Shown here piece after piece: positions 23,770 through 35,159 of a DNA stretch of 64,000 nt. Both the position numbers and the translations under genes were made by a program. Position 1 is the first letter of the stretch. The number at the start of each line of letters is the position of its first letter. The stretch covers positions 7,874,001 to 7,938,000 of the forward strand of contig JAPYXD010000680.1 of the NCBI GenBank assembly GCA_030998225.1. Direction: 5' to 3'. This DNA is from Diplolepis rosae (Eukaryota > Arthropoda > Insecta > Hymenoptera > Diplolepididae). The notes under the pieces were generated by a model. The model had not been told where the DNA came from, made no database searches, and saw nothing but the letters and a program-made list of their open reading frames with translations.

Positions 23770-24010
23770 ATAGAGCAAGGGCCATTTTGGAATTGCAGGG
23801 ATTTTGGAAGGGACCACCCCCGTGACGTCATTGGTCGAGCGAGCGGCCATCATGAAGCTCATTATGTAAACTATGCTTGGAATCCATGATGGCCGCCGTG
23901 TCTCCCGCCAATCAGGGGAGAGCGTGCAGCGGCCATGATAAGAAGGGTCGATCCTGCGCTCTATCGGGCGTCGCCTCAACCTTGCAGTTCACTTACTTCC
24001 TCGTAGATGT
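23770..24010. promoter_or_regulatory. Promoter-like island: CRE, CCAAT boxes and GCCAT motifs
   Basis: A consensus CRE TGACGTCA (23823-23830) runs straight into an inverted CCAAT box (ATTGG, 23830-23834). A forward CCAAT lies at 23908-23912. At least four YY1/Pleiohomeotic-type GCCAT cores occur within ~170 bases, two in CATGATGGCCGCC and GCGGCCATCATG. The combination is typical of CpG-tolerant housekeeping promoters. Donor-like sequences follow on the minus strand (GGAA/GTAAGT near 23995 and TAG/GTAAGT near 24060). The direction of transcription is not settled, and the 99-codon minus frame across it is probably fortuitous. Confidence 0.4.
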
Positions 24011-24421
24011 CTCTGCTTTACGGATCAGCGTCTCTTGAGAAAGAGGAAGTATTTTCACTTACCTACCTCTAGCCTAGAAAATATTCCACTATCTCTCACA
24101 ATTCCCCGGATAAGTTGTAAACATATCCTCCGCCTATGGACTATAGATTTCTTTTCACTCTTGTATACTTGAGAAAAAATAAAAAAATTTAATAAGATTG
24201 TCGTTGCAATTATTAGTTGATAATTGTAATCTAAATTTGATAAATTTTACTTTATTTTAAATTACTCAATAACTCAATATTTTATTCATAGGCTTCAAAT
24301 ATATCTAAGTAGGTCCATATAAATGGCTAGGAATTTTTTAATAAATATTTTCATATATTTTTAAACATCTTCAAACTTCTGTAGTAAGATTCACTCAATA
24401 TAAAAATTGCAATTAAATTAA

Positions 24422-24939
24422 GGCATTAACCAGACCACGCGACTAAATTCCTATAAAAGTTCATATAAAATAACTTTTTTATTGCAAAAAATATCTTCCT
24501 GAAAATTTGATAAATACAACGGATGACGATTAAGATCGTTTGTCAACTTCGTCTGAGTGAAAATGTTGCTATATTTTTTACCGTTAACTCTAATTGTCGA
24601 TAAGTCTTTAAATTTTTCTTTACTTTTTCATTTTAAAGAAGTTAACAGACACGATATGTATCGTCTTCTGTTTTACTTTCCACTCTCTTAATCTGAATCA
24701 GCGAAATTCTACTGATTATCAGTTACAAGTATACCAATGATTATAATCAGCGTATATACGATGATGAATGAGTGAAATTCAACTGATTTATCAGCGTATA
24801 TACGCTGATCAATAATCAGTGTCAACTTATCGTTGATTCAGATGTAACGAGCAGAAAGTTATTTTGTGAAATAAAAGAGTTTTCTTACATGAATGAATAA
24901 ATGTATAATTTAGTCACGTGGTCCGATTGATCCATGGCC
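24422..24939. mobile_element. TTAA-type MITE, family H copy 1 (with nested D element)
   Basis: Flanked by TTAA on both sides (24418-24421, 24940-24943). The right end on the other strand starts GGCCATGGATCAATCGGACC; the left end starts GGCATTAACCAGACC and has lost the CATGGATC block. The arms match family H copy 3 at 36403-36743. 518 bases long only because a family D element (24681-24852) has inserted. Confidence 0.8.
24681..24852. mobile_element. MITE, family D copy 4, inside family H
   Basis: Starts CACTCTCTTAATCTGAATCA; the right end on the other strand reads CTCGTTACATCTGAATCAAC. Contains two CAGCGTATATACG(C/A)TGAT blocks. It interrupts family H between TTTACTTTC and AAAGTTATTTT, showing that D moved after this H copy settled. 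Confidence 0.65.
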
Positions 24940-24943
24940 TTAA

Positions 24944-26199
24944 ATTGAGCATTTTGTGAAAGGCCCCACATAAACAAATGGATTTTTCTTTCCTTAGAGA
25001 CTGACGTCAATACTACATAATGGTTTTCTGAACTCTCGATGGGAGCAATTGAATTACAAATTATTGTATCTATAAAGTGGAGACTGGACTTGCTATCAAG
25101 TTTATTATAAATAAATACAAATGCAAAACGTCCAGGGATTATTTCTTGGAAGGTGATCCAGACATTTTTCAAGGCGAAATCTTCGCTTCTTTGTCAAGAA
25201 CCTTCCCTATGAGGAGATACAAACGTGTATTTACTGCCTGATAAAAATATTTAACGCTAAGAGTTTCGAAACGGAGAGAAGCCGGAGTAACTGAATCTCG
25301 AAGAAATCACCAGTTTGTTCCATAGAGTCGGTCCAACTTGAATCCGGATGATTATATTCACGGGTTTATTATGACCAGCGTTCGCGACTTTATTTCACAG
25401 CATAAGGTAGGTAGATAGACAGGCATTGGCGGTGCAAAAACCTCGGCAAGAAAAGCTCTTTGGAATCCATGATGGCCGACGTGTTTCTTACAGTCTTTCT
25501 TTTTCCTCTTGCTCGATTCTCTGATGCCGAGCCGCTGTAAATGGCGGGTACATATGTGCGGGCATGTATGTACCTAACCTAACTCTTGTACATGGGGATC
25601 AGGGCACGCACGTCCTCACATCAGATTCGTAATTTACTAGATATGTCTCCGGAAACACCCAAGCTCAAGTAGTCGTTTGATAAACTTCTTGTTTTTTTTT
25701 TGTATTTCAGCTTCCCAGGGGATTTGCATCCCTTTAGAGTGAGAGTTTAGGGTCCATTTAGATGGCTAGCATGTCTGTTCTTCACAGCTTCCCTTCAGTT
25801 CGATTTTAAGAAATTGCACCCTTTTTTGGCTTTATGCTTTGTTTGCATTTTTTATTCGGCGAAAAGTGGAGATTGTTCTGAATTAATGCCACGAATCTAC
25901 ATTTGTTTGGCAATTCAGTACCGAATTTGAATAAAAGTGAGTAAGATTCCTATTCCGTAGGTTGAAAAAGGCAATAGTGGACATGGATTTAAAATGACCT
26001 TATAATTTTTGGAATAGTAATGGGTCATTGAGAGTGAAGCATTGGAGTTATCTGACATCAAGATAAAAAATGATCATCGATGTCATCAATGTATCGATCA
26101 AAAAACATCGATTATGTCTAAAAATAATCTACTTAATCAGTTATGGTATGTTTTTGTTATTTAAATAATCTTCGAACAAGATAATAAAGTGCCATTATA
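24944..26199. other. No supported gene; GC-richer island 25370-25650
   Basis: 25462-25485 repeats the TGGAATCCATGATGGCCG motif of the promoter-like island at 23879, followed by ACGTGTTTCTTACAG. GGCATTGGCGG and AAATGGCGGG lie close by. Possibly a second promoter or regulatory island. The 95-codon minus frame at 24885-25172 overlaps the end of family H and is not a gene. Confidence 0.35.
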
Positions 26200-26785
26200 G
26201 TATTTGTAGTGCCAAAAATGAGATATCTGGAGAAAAAAATTTTTTCCATGATTTTAAGACTTGGAATTATAGTATCAGTCGTGTTTTATAAAAGAAAAGA
26301 CATTATTTTTTATGGAAAAAATTCAAAACTTACGAAAAATAATACTTTTAATAATGTTTTTTGTAATAGAATTTTTCCTTACTATCGCTTTTTACCATTT
26401 TTTTTTAAATGGTTGGATTTTCATAAATAATGTCTTATTTTTTCCGGGAAAATATTCTATACAATAGAATTGTATGCTGTTAGAAAAATGAGCTATAGGG
26501 TCCAAAAAATGATTAAGTCGATTTAATCAGTTTAATTATTCAATTTCGAAAATAAGTAAAAAATCTCCAAATATAGTCATTAAAAAAGAATTTTCCTTTT
26601 TAAAAAATTCTTTTAACGATTTCAGTCACTGGGAACTTTACTTGCAAAATTTGAAATAGTAGAATAGTAGAGAATATTTTCGCCGAAAAACTAAGACATG
26701 ATTTTTGTGAAAATCCAATCATTTTTAACAAATAAGTAAGAAGCGAGAGTAAGGAAAAATTCTATTACAAAAAAGACTAAGTTAT
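26200..26785. repeat. Foldback element, family C copy 2 (interrupted)
   Basis: Begins TGTAGTGCCAAAAATGAGAT and follows family C copy 1 through TTAAGACTTGGAATTATAG and CTTACGAAAAATAATACTTT. The right arm is recognisable to about GGAAAAATTCTATTAC and then lost. A family G fragment has inserted in the middle. The 73-codon frame inside is a by-product of the repeat. Confidence 0.7.
26465..26529 (-). mobile_element. Family G fragment, copy 3, starting at the ribozyme cleavage point
   Basis: Minus-strand reading: TGATTAAATCGACTTAATCA, TGGACCCTATAGC, CTAACAGCATACAATTCT. This equals the part of family G downstream of the predicted hammerhead cleavage site, with no ribozyme core attached. Its left neighbour is family C sequence (AATTTCGAAAATAAG). 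So the insertion's 5' end lies within about one base of the predicted cleavage site. Confidence 0.6.
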
Positions 26786-27527
26786 CAATTTTTTTTCTTC
26801 TACATAACTTTTCACATAATTAAAATATCACCTTAAAATTTTAGGGAATATAAGAGAGAACAGTGAGTTACGTTTATCTGTCGCATTTGAAAGGAGATTA
26901 AAAAAAATTATAAATGGAGCATTGTTTTGTCCGCATTTTCACGCGAAATGAAATATCAATTTTAAATTCTTGGAAATAAAATAAAAGGTACTGAAGAAGA
27001 TTAATTTATTCATGAATATTTATAAATGTAAAAAAAATCCAGAAATGAACATATTTGTGGGCATACCGACCATGCCGTAGAACTCTGAAATTTTCAATTT
27101 TGTCAATGGAGCATTTTTACAAAGATTAGTATTACCAAATTTTGATGAAGATAATGACACACAAAAAGTAAAAATTGCTTTAAAATTTTGAATTCAGATT
27201 TAGATTCCTGAAACTCAAAAATCTTATAAAGTCAAGTTTCACTCAGAACGTACTATTTATCTAAAATTTCATAAAATTTGGTATCAGAAATTTTGAACGA
27301 ATGTTTTTATATCTCAATTAAAGCATTCAAAGAAAAACGAACTACAAAATTACTAAGTACTGAAATTCAAAACATAAATTCTAAGATTTTCCCCAATAAA
27401 TACATGTTATTACTTTTCTCAATAAAAAAAAAAACAATCTCAAAACATCGATTTCAAAAATCGAAATAAAAACATTGAAACTTGAAGGTGTATCAAAATT
27501 ACGGTTTAAAATCAAAGGAGTAATCTT
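26786..27527. other. Very AT-rich stretch, nothing recognised
   Basis: Only short chance frames; no repeats or splice signals that I can support. Confidence 0.4.
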
Positions 27528-27531
27528 TTAA

Positions 27532-27875
27532 TGCCATGGATCAACCAGTACAGGTGACTAAATCAATAAATTCAGTCCCCCAAGATTTTTCCACAATAAG
27601 GCATTTAATAAGGCTGAAAATTTAGGACATAATAAAGGACATATTAGCGGATGGCTGCAGACTAATTAATTTTTAACAATTAAAATAATTTGAGTGTCGA
27701 TAAAATAGGAATAATTTTTTTAATTGATTATAACTAATTGAAGTCTACAGCAAGTCGCTAATATGTCCTCTATTATGTCCTAAATTTTCAGCCTTATTAA
27801 ATGCCTTATTGTGGAAAAATCTTGAGGGAAACTGATTTTACTGATCTAGTCAGCTGTACTGGTTGATCTATGGCC
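27532..27875. mobile_element. TTAA-type MITE, family H-like
   Basis: 344 bases between perfect TTAA duplications (27528-27531 and 27876-27879). Ends TGCCATGGATCAACCAGTAC and, on the other strand, GGCCATAGATCAACCAGTAC. The arms stay nearly identical through CCACAATAAGGCATTTAATA and TTTAGGACATAATA. The ends match family H but the arms differ, so this is a sister family. Confidence 0.85.
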
Positions 27876-27879
27876 TTAA

Positions 27880-28740
27880 GAATTCATCAAATGCATATTT
27901 AGAAAGCTTAACCACAACAAACATTTATGGCTCATTGAAGAATACGTCTTTTTGTTAGTCGTTATTGAAGCGGTTCGACAAACTTAGGAAACCTTTACAC
28001 CGTTGAAACATCCATGAACGAATTTGGAAGTGAAATTTTTATGGGTCCAGAGGCCCCAGAGATAAATAGAAGGGTAAAAGTCGAATCTGGTCTTCGGATA
28101 GTCCTGCCTAAGAGATCCAATGTGCCGCTTCCCTTCCCTTGTTCTTTCATGGACAGTTGACACGTAACTCAATACCAACGTGCGCTGTTTACGACGCCAT
28201 AAAATTACCGAGTTGATGTTTTAAACTGGAATAAAACGATTGAAGCCAGCATGCAACTCGTGTCTTGTCTGGATTGCTAGTTACCTACTCGCTTCACTGA
28301 CTGGGATGTCTTTTTGACAATGACTGCATAGGTAGTTAATGAAGAAAATGGCGAGAAGCAGCGAACTTTTACCAAACGCTGCAGCTACACTTTGCCCAAG
28401 TTAACGGACCTTGCTAATATTTTCAAATTTTATGGAAGAAAGTTCCTCCTAACTTCTCATGAAGAAATAAAAGTCTTTTCTTATCCCTTTTCTTCGTAGA
28501 AATAGTGAACGCTTTCATGTTTTAGTCATTTTATATAGGACCAAATGTTCAATATTATATACGTGAAAAGCTTTCGAATTGAAATAATAGGATCGATAAA
28601 AGGGGAAGGAATGATTTATTTATTAGCCTTTTATGACTATTTATAATACAATCCCTCAGCTCACGTTCCGACGGCTACAATCGATCTAGGAAATAATTCC
28701 GTTTAAAGCTCTTTGGAATACATTATGGAGAATTAATTAC
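27880..28740. other. No supported gene; GC-richer island 27960-28480
   Basis: A 64-codon minus frame (27984-28178) is open but unrecognised. Motifs such as GTGACACGTAACTC and CAGCGCACGTTGGTATTG (minus) suggest regulatory DNA. Otherwise unremarkable. Confidence 0.3.
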
Positions 28741-29060
28741 ATGGAGAAACTTTTTATAGCAATATATGTTTTATTTTATAATGATTATTCTAAAAAATAT
28801 TAGCAATCTAGGGAAAATCGAGATGCAATGGTAATTATTCCTAGAAGACTGGAAATTTTTCGCAGTCAAAATACTAAAGATTCAAAAAATAATATCGAAC
28901 TTTGGTAATTATGTATAGTAAAGTTTGATATAATCTATAGTAAATAATCATATAGTGCTTATAAAGTTCAGTATTTCGCTGGGAAAAATTATCACTATGA
29001 TACATTTTTCCCTAAATTAAAATATAGTTTAACAAAAATTGTAAACTTGGTTTTCTTCGT
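28741..29060 (+). repeat. Dispersed repeat, family K copy 1
   Basis: About 320 bases directly repeated at 54453-54777 in the same orientation. Shared blocks include ATGTTTTATTTTATAAT, TTTTTCGCAGTCAAAATACT, AAAGTTTGATA and TTTTTCCCTAAA. No long terminal inverted repeats, unlike the other families here. Confidence 0.7.
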
Positions 29061-29193
29061 ATACTGAAATAAAACATCTTGAAAAATTTTTAATAACTTT
29101 TTGTTTATTCACTAGATTAATTAATCGGTTTTGTAAAACTGCGCCTGGAATAAGTTTCCCTTTGAGATAAAATGTTCTTTTTTCTATACTGAT

Positions 29194-29199
29194 TTTATT
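29194..29199 (-). terminator. Poly(A) signal for the minus-strand gene
   Basis: AATAAA on the minus strand, 238 bases past the stop codon at 29437-29439. A second AATAAA lies at about 29103. Either could end the transcript; the downstream region is T-rich. Confidence 0.35.
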
Positions 29200-29436
29200 A
29201 TCTGGTTTGAAAATTAAATAGTAGCTTATTCAAATAATTCCGAAGTTTCTTATATGCCGACTCAATTGTTGTAAAACATTTGAAACGCTGAAGCCCTTAA
29301 CGTCTTATTTAGAATGTCAGTATAAATACAGTTCATGGTTGTATTCATGAAGTGGTTCGTATAGCCTAGTTCCACTTGAAATAAGTTATAAAAAAGATAA
29401 TTGCGTTCCGCCTAAGACAATCATTGGTACAGGAGT

Positions 29437-30338
29437 TCAGTGATGTATTTCAATATCTTCTTCTGCCGTCGGAGAAATTGCTCTGCAATCATGAAAATAA
29501 CAAAGTAAATTATGAAAGAGATTAGAATTCAAATTTGTAAAGAAGACTTCAAAATTAGTCAATAATTAAAAACATTAAATCTTCATTGAACGCAAATAAC
29601 AAGTTTTATGGTCGATCAAGAAGATTGTTTTGCTGGATAGTTAATTTATGTTGTAAATTTGCATTAAGAGAACAAAAATTATGGATCTTGAGGAAGATAA
29701 TATGTATAGCTAGAAAAACTATAGGACACTTGATTTAAAAATAAATAACGTATCAACCTGTACGATGTTTCTTTGACTTACAGAAAATTACTTCAGGTGA
29801 TTTATTATTCTACATTTTTTGTGTCAAGTTTGATTTTTGAGTAATTTGGGATTTTAATTTGCATTCACAGGTGGCTTCCTTTTATCAAAGCAGCTTCCGT
29901 ACAATAAATAAACTCCTTTTGTAAAGATAAAATGCAGCTTCCAACTTCCAAACAATTATTATAAATTTAAACCCATAACCGAAGCACGTGCTTACCTTCT
30001 TGTATGTTCAAGACCCTGAAGTTTGGAAGGCGGGACGATCCAGTTTTCTTGTTTAGGATCTTGTGGTCTTTGACTTGAAAAGAGAAATCGTTTCCATAAG
30101 ACTGATGATCCTGCACGACTTTGGGCATATTCCAGAATTGATTGCATCAACAAATCCAGGATAGATAGATGAATAGAGTCACAAAGAATCAAGGCTTGTG
30201 TCGCCTGGAAAAGAGGAAAAAACGTTAGGGATGAGACCTCTGCATTATTATCGATTGGAGGAGGGTCGTGAGAGATTGACCGTTTTTCTTAGTAGGAGCA
30301 TAGTTTACCAGGAGGCGTCGGCAAAAGCCACGAACCAT
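29437..30338 (-). CDS. Spliced gene, 94-aa product, unrecognised
   Basis: Three exon parts: 30338-30309 (10 codons from ATG), 30204-29996, and 29482-29437 to TGA. The first donor is CTG/GTAAAC. The 104-base intron has CTAAC 15 bases ahead of a pyrimidine tract ending TTTTCCAG. The second donor is AAG/GTAAGC, and the last acceptor is TCATGATTGCAG. The phases agree at both junctions: exon 2 is open for 69 codons plus AG, completed by A in exon 3. The product starts MVRGFCRRLL, has a hydrophobic run (ALILCDSIHLSILDLLMQSI), a charged middle (QRPQDPKQENW) and ends AEEDIEIHH. The basic, then hydrophobic N terminus could be a targeting or membrane segment. I recognise no family. The exons are GC-richer than the introns. 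A longer upstream ATG frame competes (see next entry). Confidence 0.5.
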
Positions 30339-30446
30339 ATGGCCCGGAATGAAAAACTAAGAAGAATATAACCCAGACGGGTCCAAAAGACTTTCAGATA
30401 CGAATAGGACTCTTGAACTTTTTGATGCTCGGCCATATGCACTTCT
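30309..30446 (-). other. First visible exon of the minus-strand gene, with an overlapping upstream ORF
   Basis: 138-base exon bounded by ATTTTCAG and CTG/GTAAAC. The ATG used for the 94-aa product is at 30338; an in-frame TAG upstream shows that frame cannot extend. In another frame ATG-GCC-GAG (30436-30434) opens 42 codons in this exon (MAEHQKVQESYSYLKVFWTR onward, ending in a hydrophobic stretch) and would stop four codons into exon 2. So the transcript has either a 47-codon upstream ORF or this is the true product and the 94-aa frame is secondary. Earlier exons may exist above 30447. Confidence 0.4.
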
Positions 30447-32917
30447 CTGAAAATTAAATCTTCTGTTTATGCAGCCTCTGTTCATTGTTATTGATATGCT
30501 CGATAGACGTGAAAAAAAAATTTAGAAAAAATATTATTAACAAGTTTAGAGTAGAAAGCATTAGTGCAGTAATTCGAAAATTCGAAAAGTAATTCGTAGT
30601 TAATATTCATCTTTGCAATTTTTCATTTAAAATTATATTTACATTAAAATCGTGGTTGAATTTTTTTTTCAAAAAAATTTAGGAAGAAGAGAATAGCACA
30701 AATTGTTATTCAGAATCGACAAATATACCCTTGGAAAATTGAATGATAAATAATGCACAATGTATTTTCCGGCTTTTACGATATTAGCGTTGAAAATTTC
30801 ACCATTGGCATTGTAAGTTTTACCATTTTTATTGCATTATTTACCATTTGATTTCTTTTATTAATAGGTGAATAGTAAAGTTCCTAATGCAAATGTAAAA
30901 ACTTGCAACGCGAATAGTAAAATGTTTAATCTGTGCGAATTATGTTTTTTCCACGTGCTTTTGCTATTCAATCAATCTCGGATAAATGATTAATTATTGA
31001 AATGCTTTACTTCTTGAAGCATCTCTTATTTTTCATGATATAAAGTATATATTTTCCCGGAGAAAATTCATGTAGAATATATTTTGTCGATGTAAAAAAG
31101 TCCAATCTCTAAGATTGAACGATAAATAAATTTGGTATAGAATATTTCAAGCAAATTTCGATGTACAAGAGTATAATACATTTGCACCTAGCTGTATAGT
31201 TTGCCATATTATGCTTTTACACTGATTGTTTTTGACGTTTGAACATACAAACAAAAACTATTTTCCTCTTCTGGAGATAAATTTAGGAAAATGGTTTGGA
31301 ATTTTTTCTGCATTTTTTTTGTTTTGTTAAAGAAATTTAACATTTCTTGTCAAATTCGTTTTTATATATTTTATATATATATGTACATCTTAATCTGTAT
31401 ATCCATTCCAGTTCTGTGATTTGCATTGCAGAAATTGAATTCAGTTTATGGTAAGTTCAACAAACTTAAGAGATGATAGTGTCCAGATTAGATGGAAAAT
31501 TTTTAATTCGTCTTTGTCAGCCTACTTTATGACTCTATGCGCTGTAAATATAGCGCCAGTCGCGTAATAGCGCGTTATGTGCTTTGCTGGCACTATATCA
31601 CGTTAGCTCACGACAAGAGAGTCTAGAATTGCGTTTTGTATCATTATCGTAACTCAGTCAATGCAAATATGCGGAGAAGATGCGTATTCAGGGGCGTAAG
31701 TATAAATTTTTTATTTCGCTCTCTGAAAAATTTACTAACTGAAAATATGAATGAAAAATTTATGAAATTTCATCAAGATCGATAATTCTTCATCCATTAA
31801 AAATAGTTTTACCTTTTTCAAATGAGGAATATGAATTTATTTTTATTTTTATTTAATAATGTCCACGATTAACCTTCTTTCATAAATAATTCTTTCCCAT
31901 CTGAAGAAATATTGTATTATTAGAGTCCATTTATTCAATTTGCATATTAGTTACGGTACTTTGCGTAATAACGAAGTCAGTACTTAAACTAGGAATTTGC
32001 AGAAACGCACGTGTCGACCACCCATGCCTTCTGTCCCGAAGAATACATCCGTCTCTTTACGATTCTAACGACGGAAAAATTATGAATGCGCATTTATTCG
32101 TGCTCGATTTCGCCCCACGAATAATTCACGGACCTTATAACGCAGAAGTCATATCGGCTGAACACTTTATGTTCCCCATGATGGTTACATTACCGCTTAA
32201 TTTCAGTCTAATTGCGCCATTCTGCTCGTAATCCGTTCGCGAAATTGGCACTACGTTTCGGACGTGAGAAAACGTATTTGATGCGGAATCTGAGCGGTTT
32301 TGGTGAACAAGGTCGTAAATATCTTAAGTGCCAGAGTCGTTAAAAATATTGAACATCGAATTATTTTTAACTTATCTTTAGTCAATTTTTGAATTTCAAA
32401 TTTGGTAATTTAATGATTATTCTAATTTTTAACAACTATTTTCGTTTTCAAATTAAAATTCGTGCAGTATCGTGCCCCAAATAGTCTCCCGCATTTATAT
32501 TAAAACGCTGATTAAGGAAACTAATTAGCACCTCATTTATTATCGTATAAAAGTGAGGCAGCCAAATGAGGCAGCCATGTCTTCTCCTAATTAGACCCTT
32601 TATCATTCCCGAGTTAGTTTGAGGGGTTGCAGTAAGGACTTGTCTAGCATTTTACCAATTTAATATTTGATTTATTATGTGGAACCTAAATACATTTGCA
32701 TTGAACATACTTTTATAAATGCATTATTCATCATAAACTTTATAAATTTATTATAATTATATAAAATCTCATTTCGAAGAAACGATATTAAATTAACGTT
32801 TTTCAGCTTGTGAACAATTTTGAAAGTGAACCAATTTTGTAACAATAATACTACACAGTTTGCAAAACTAATAATTTATTATATTCATAATTTTCACCTT
32901 TTTGTTTTATAATGCTA
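30447..32917. other. No supported gene; conserved-looking non-coding islands
   Basis: 31510-31700 (TATAGCGCCAGTCGCGTAAT, AGCGCGTTATGTGC) and especially 31980-32310 are complex, GC-moderate sequence in AT-rich surroundings with no open frames: CGCACGTGTCGACC, ATGAATGCGCATTTATTCG, CACGAATAATTCACGG, AATTGCGCCATTCTGC, GTAATCCG (Bicoid-like). 32520-32640 has CTAATTAG twice and a doubled GAGGCAGCCA. These look like developmental enhancers. 30480-31500 is AT-rich with nothing recognised. Confidence 0.35.
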
Positions 32918-33101
32918 CACTGAGAGAAAATGCTATTGAATTTATAGCATTTCTGCTAAAAGTATGTATATCATTGATTCAAATCAATATGTTATAGAAT
33001 TGGTAGCATATGTATCAGTTTTATTGGCATATTTTTGTAATCAATAATATATATGCTTTTGGCAGAAATGCTATAGATTCGATAGAATTTTTTTCTCAGT
33101 G
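32918..33101. mobile_element. TA-flanked MITE, family R (184 bases)
   Basis: Ends CACTGAGAGAAAATGCTATT and, on the other strand, CACTGAGAAAAAAATTCTAT. TA lies on each side (32916-32917, 33102-33103). The arms share ATAGCATTTCTGC. Non-coding. Confidence 0.85.
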
Positions 33102-33146
33102 TACATTAATTAATATGTCTTTACAGAAAATAGAATATAACTAGTA

Positions 33147-33468
33147 CACTGAGAAAAAATATTTGATTGAATCAAAGAAAATAATTTGTTTGGACGACTT
33201 TCTTTGATTTAAAGAAATGATTTGTTTGAATCAAATTAATTTTTCTTCAAAACAAAGAAATTAATGCATTGATATATGGCCAAAGATATAATTTGTTTGA
33301 TTTAAGGTAGAAATTTATTTAATTCGAACAAATATTTATTTGGTCCAAAGGTATTTTGTTTGAATCAAACGAATTTTGTTTCATTTAAACAAATCATTTC
33401 TTTAAATCAAAGAAAGTCGTTCAAACAAATTATTTTCTTTGATTCAATCAAATCTTTTTTCTCAGTGT
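33147..33468. mobile_element. TA-flanked MITE, family R-like (322 bases)
   Basis: Ends CACTGAGAAAAAATATTTGA and, on the other strand, CACTGAGAAAAAAGATTTGA. TA on both sides (33145-33146, 33469-33470). The arms carry repeated TTGATTCAAACAAA-type blocks and stay very similar for about 100 bases. Only 43 bases from the previous element; the shared CACTGAGA ends suggest one mobilising enzyme. Confidence 0.88.
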
Positions 33469-33470
33469 AC

Positions 33471-35159
33471 AAATTAGCCTCTAAAATGAGGACCTAACTA
33501 AATAATTTATCACGTCAAAATCGCAGCTCATCCCTGTTGACATTATATACCAACACCTAATTAGACATTTGAGATAAAATTAAATCGGAAATAAAATAAT
33601 TCGACAGTTTTCAACAAAAATGATATGAATTAATGATTAGTTTCTTGAATTAAATGACTTCACGAATGCATGAATGACGGAAAATAAAATCTTATGTGTT
33701 GGAATTTAAAACTTAATTTTTTTGTATTTTTCGATAAAAAAAACAGAGAAATCTTATATGCAGATAATGTAAATCTGCGATAGGATTCTGATACTCGCTA
33801 TCAGCGAGCATCGATTCATTAAATTTGCATCGTTATTTCTACCGGCATGACGTGCAATGCCACTGACTTGAGCATGTACATAAACAAACTGAATATATGA
33901 TCTTGGAGATACACAAGTTTTGGACGATGTCGAGATTTCACATTCAATACATACGATTAAATTCTTTTTCAATTTTTAATTTGTTTTATTTACACTCTCT
34001 CTATTCAAATTTTTCGTGTATAAATAATTATGTTAAAATTGTACAAAATTGAAAACTTTTCATAATTGTTTTTATGACGATTTTTCATACTTCAAACTAT
34101 GAAATATTTTCTTTTTTATAGTATTAACGTGAGGGCTAGTCGAAAATTAAAAAAAATGTATGATTGATTCATTATTTCTGGAGTAAAAATATCCTTTAGA
34201 TGTTTCATGTCACACAGTTTTTCCATATCCATAGATTTTGTACGTTTAGGAATACACGAATTATTTTTGGGCAACCATACGCCGATTTCCTGCAATCAAA
34301 AACAAGTTAATTGTTAATTTATTTTCAATGTAAAATAATTATCAAGTAGAATACTCATTTCATCCTAGGAATTTTCTAAGAATCAAGTTAATTCATGTGC
34401 AAAAATGTATAGCTTTGGTCTAGATTCTAATCGGGCACAAATCAGATATTTTATACAGGCGCTATCTAGTTCCTATTTAGCGACTAGTGTGTTGTTAGTT
34501 ATCTAGATTGAATAAAAAATTTTAAACTTCCATAAAAAAATATTAATCGACACTTAGAAGTGGGTATTGTATTAAACATTCATCAATGCCGAATCTGGGC
34601 CCGACTAGTCACTTTGTACGCTGCCAGATTCGGACTAAATCTCACATTAAATTGCCATAAAATTCTTTTCCCTTATAGGGGTCTTTTGAGTACAAGCAGG
34701 TTTCTTGAAATTTGTATTTTGTAAATTCAGCCGTTGTAATTAAAATTACAAAGACTTCTAATTGATGCGCGTGCTTGTCGTGCGTCCATTAGCGAAGCTA
34801 TTTTACGACGCTTGAAAGATCGTAAAAGAGTCAAAGAGTCTCAAAGTTTCAAGGCATTGGTATTCTAGACTAAAATACTATCATCGCAAGTGCCGACCAT
34901 CTATCTCCCGCCGCTATAAAAAAGGCATCTTTCCGATAACAACGCTCCATTTATAACTGCTTCCCAACGATAGAGTTACTCACGAGGCAAAAGCATTTCT
35001 AACAACGATGAGCGAAAATCGAAACATGCCACAAATCATTTATTATCATCGAATCAAATGTTTCCTGATTATTTATGATGTTAGCGATTGCTACCGTTTG
35101 AAAAACAACTAGTTTGAAAAATTTGGAAACCGTTTAAAGAATGCATTTTAGTATTGTGA
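33471..35159. other. No supported gene; island 34740-35000
   Basis: 34740-35000 (GATGCGCGTGCTTGTCGTGC, CCGCCGCTATAAAAAAGGC, TTTATAACTGCTTCCCAACG) is complex and GC-moderate, again without open frames, and may be regulatory. The 72-codon minus frame at 33754-33972 is unrecognised. The rest is AT-rich. Confidence 0.3.

Noticed and set aside
25571..25583. CCTAACCTAAC resembling the insect telomere repeat
   Set aside because: Only about two units, no array; the same words occur by chance in AT-rich insect DNA.
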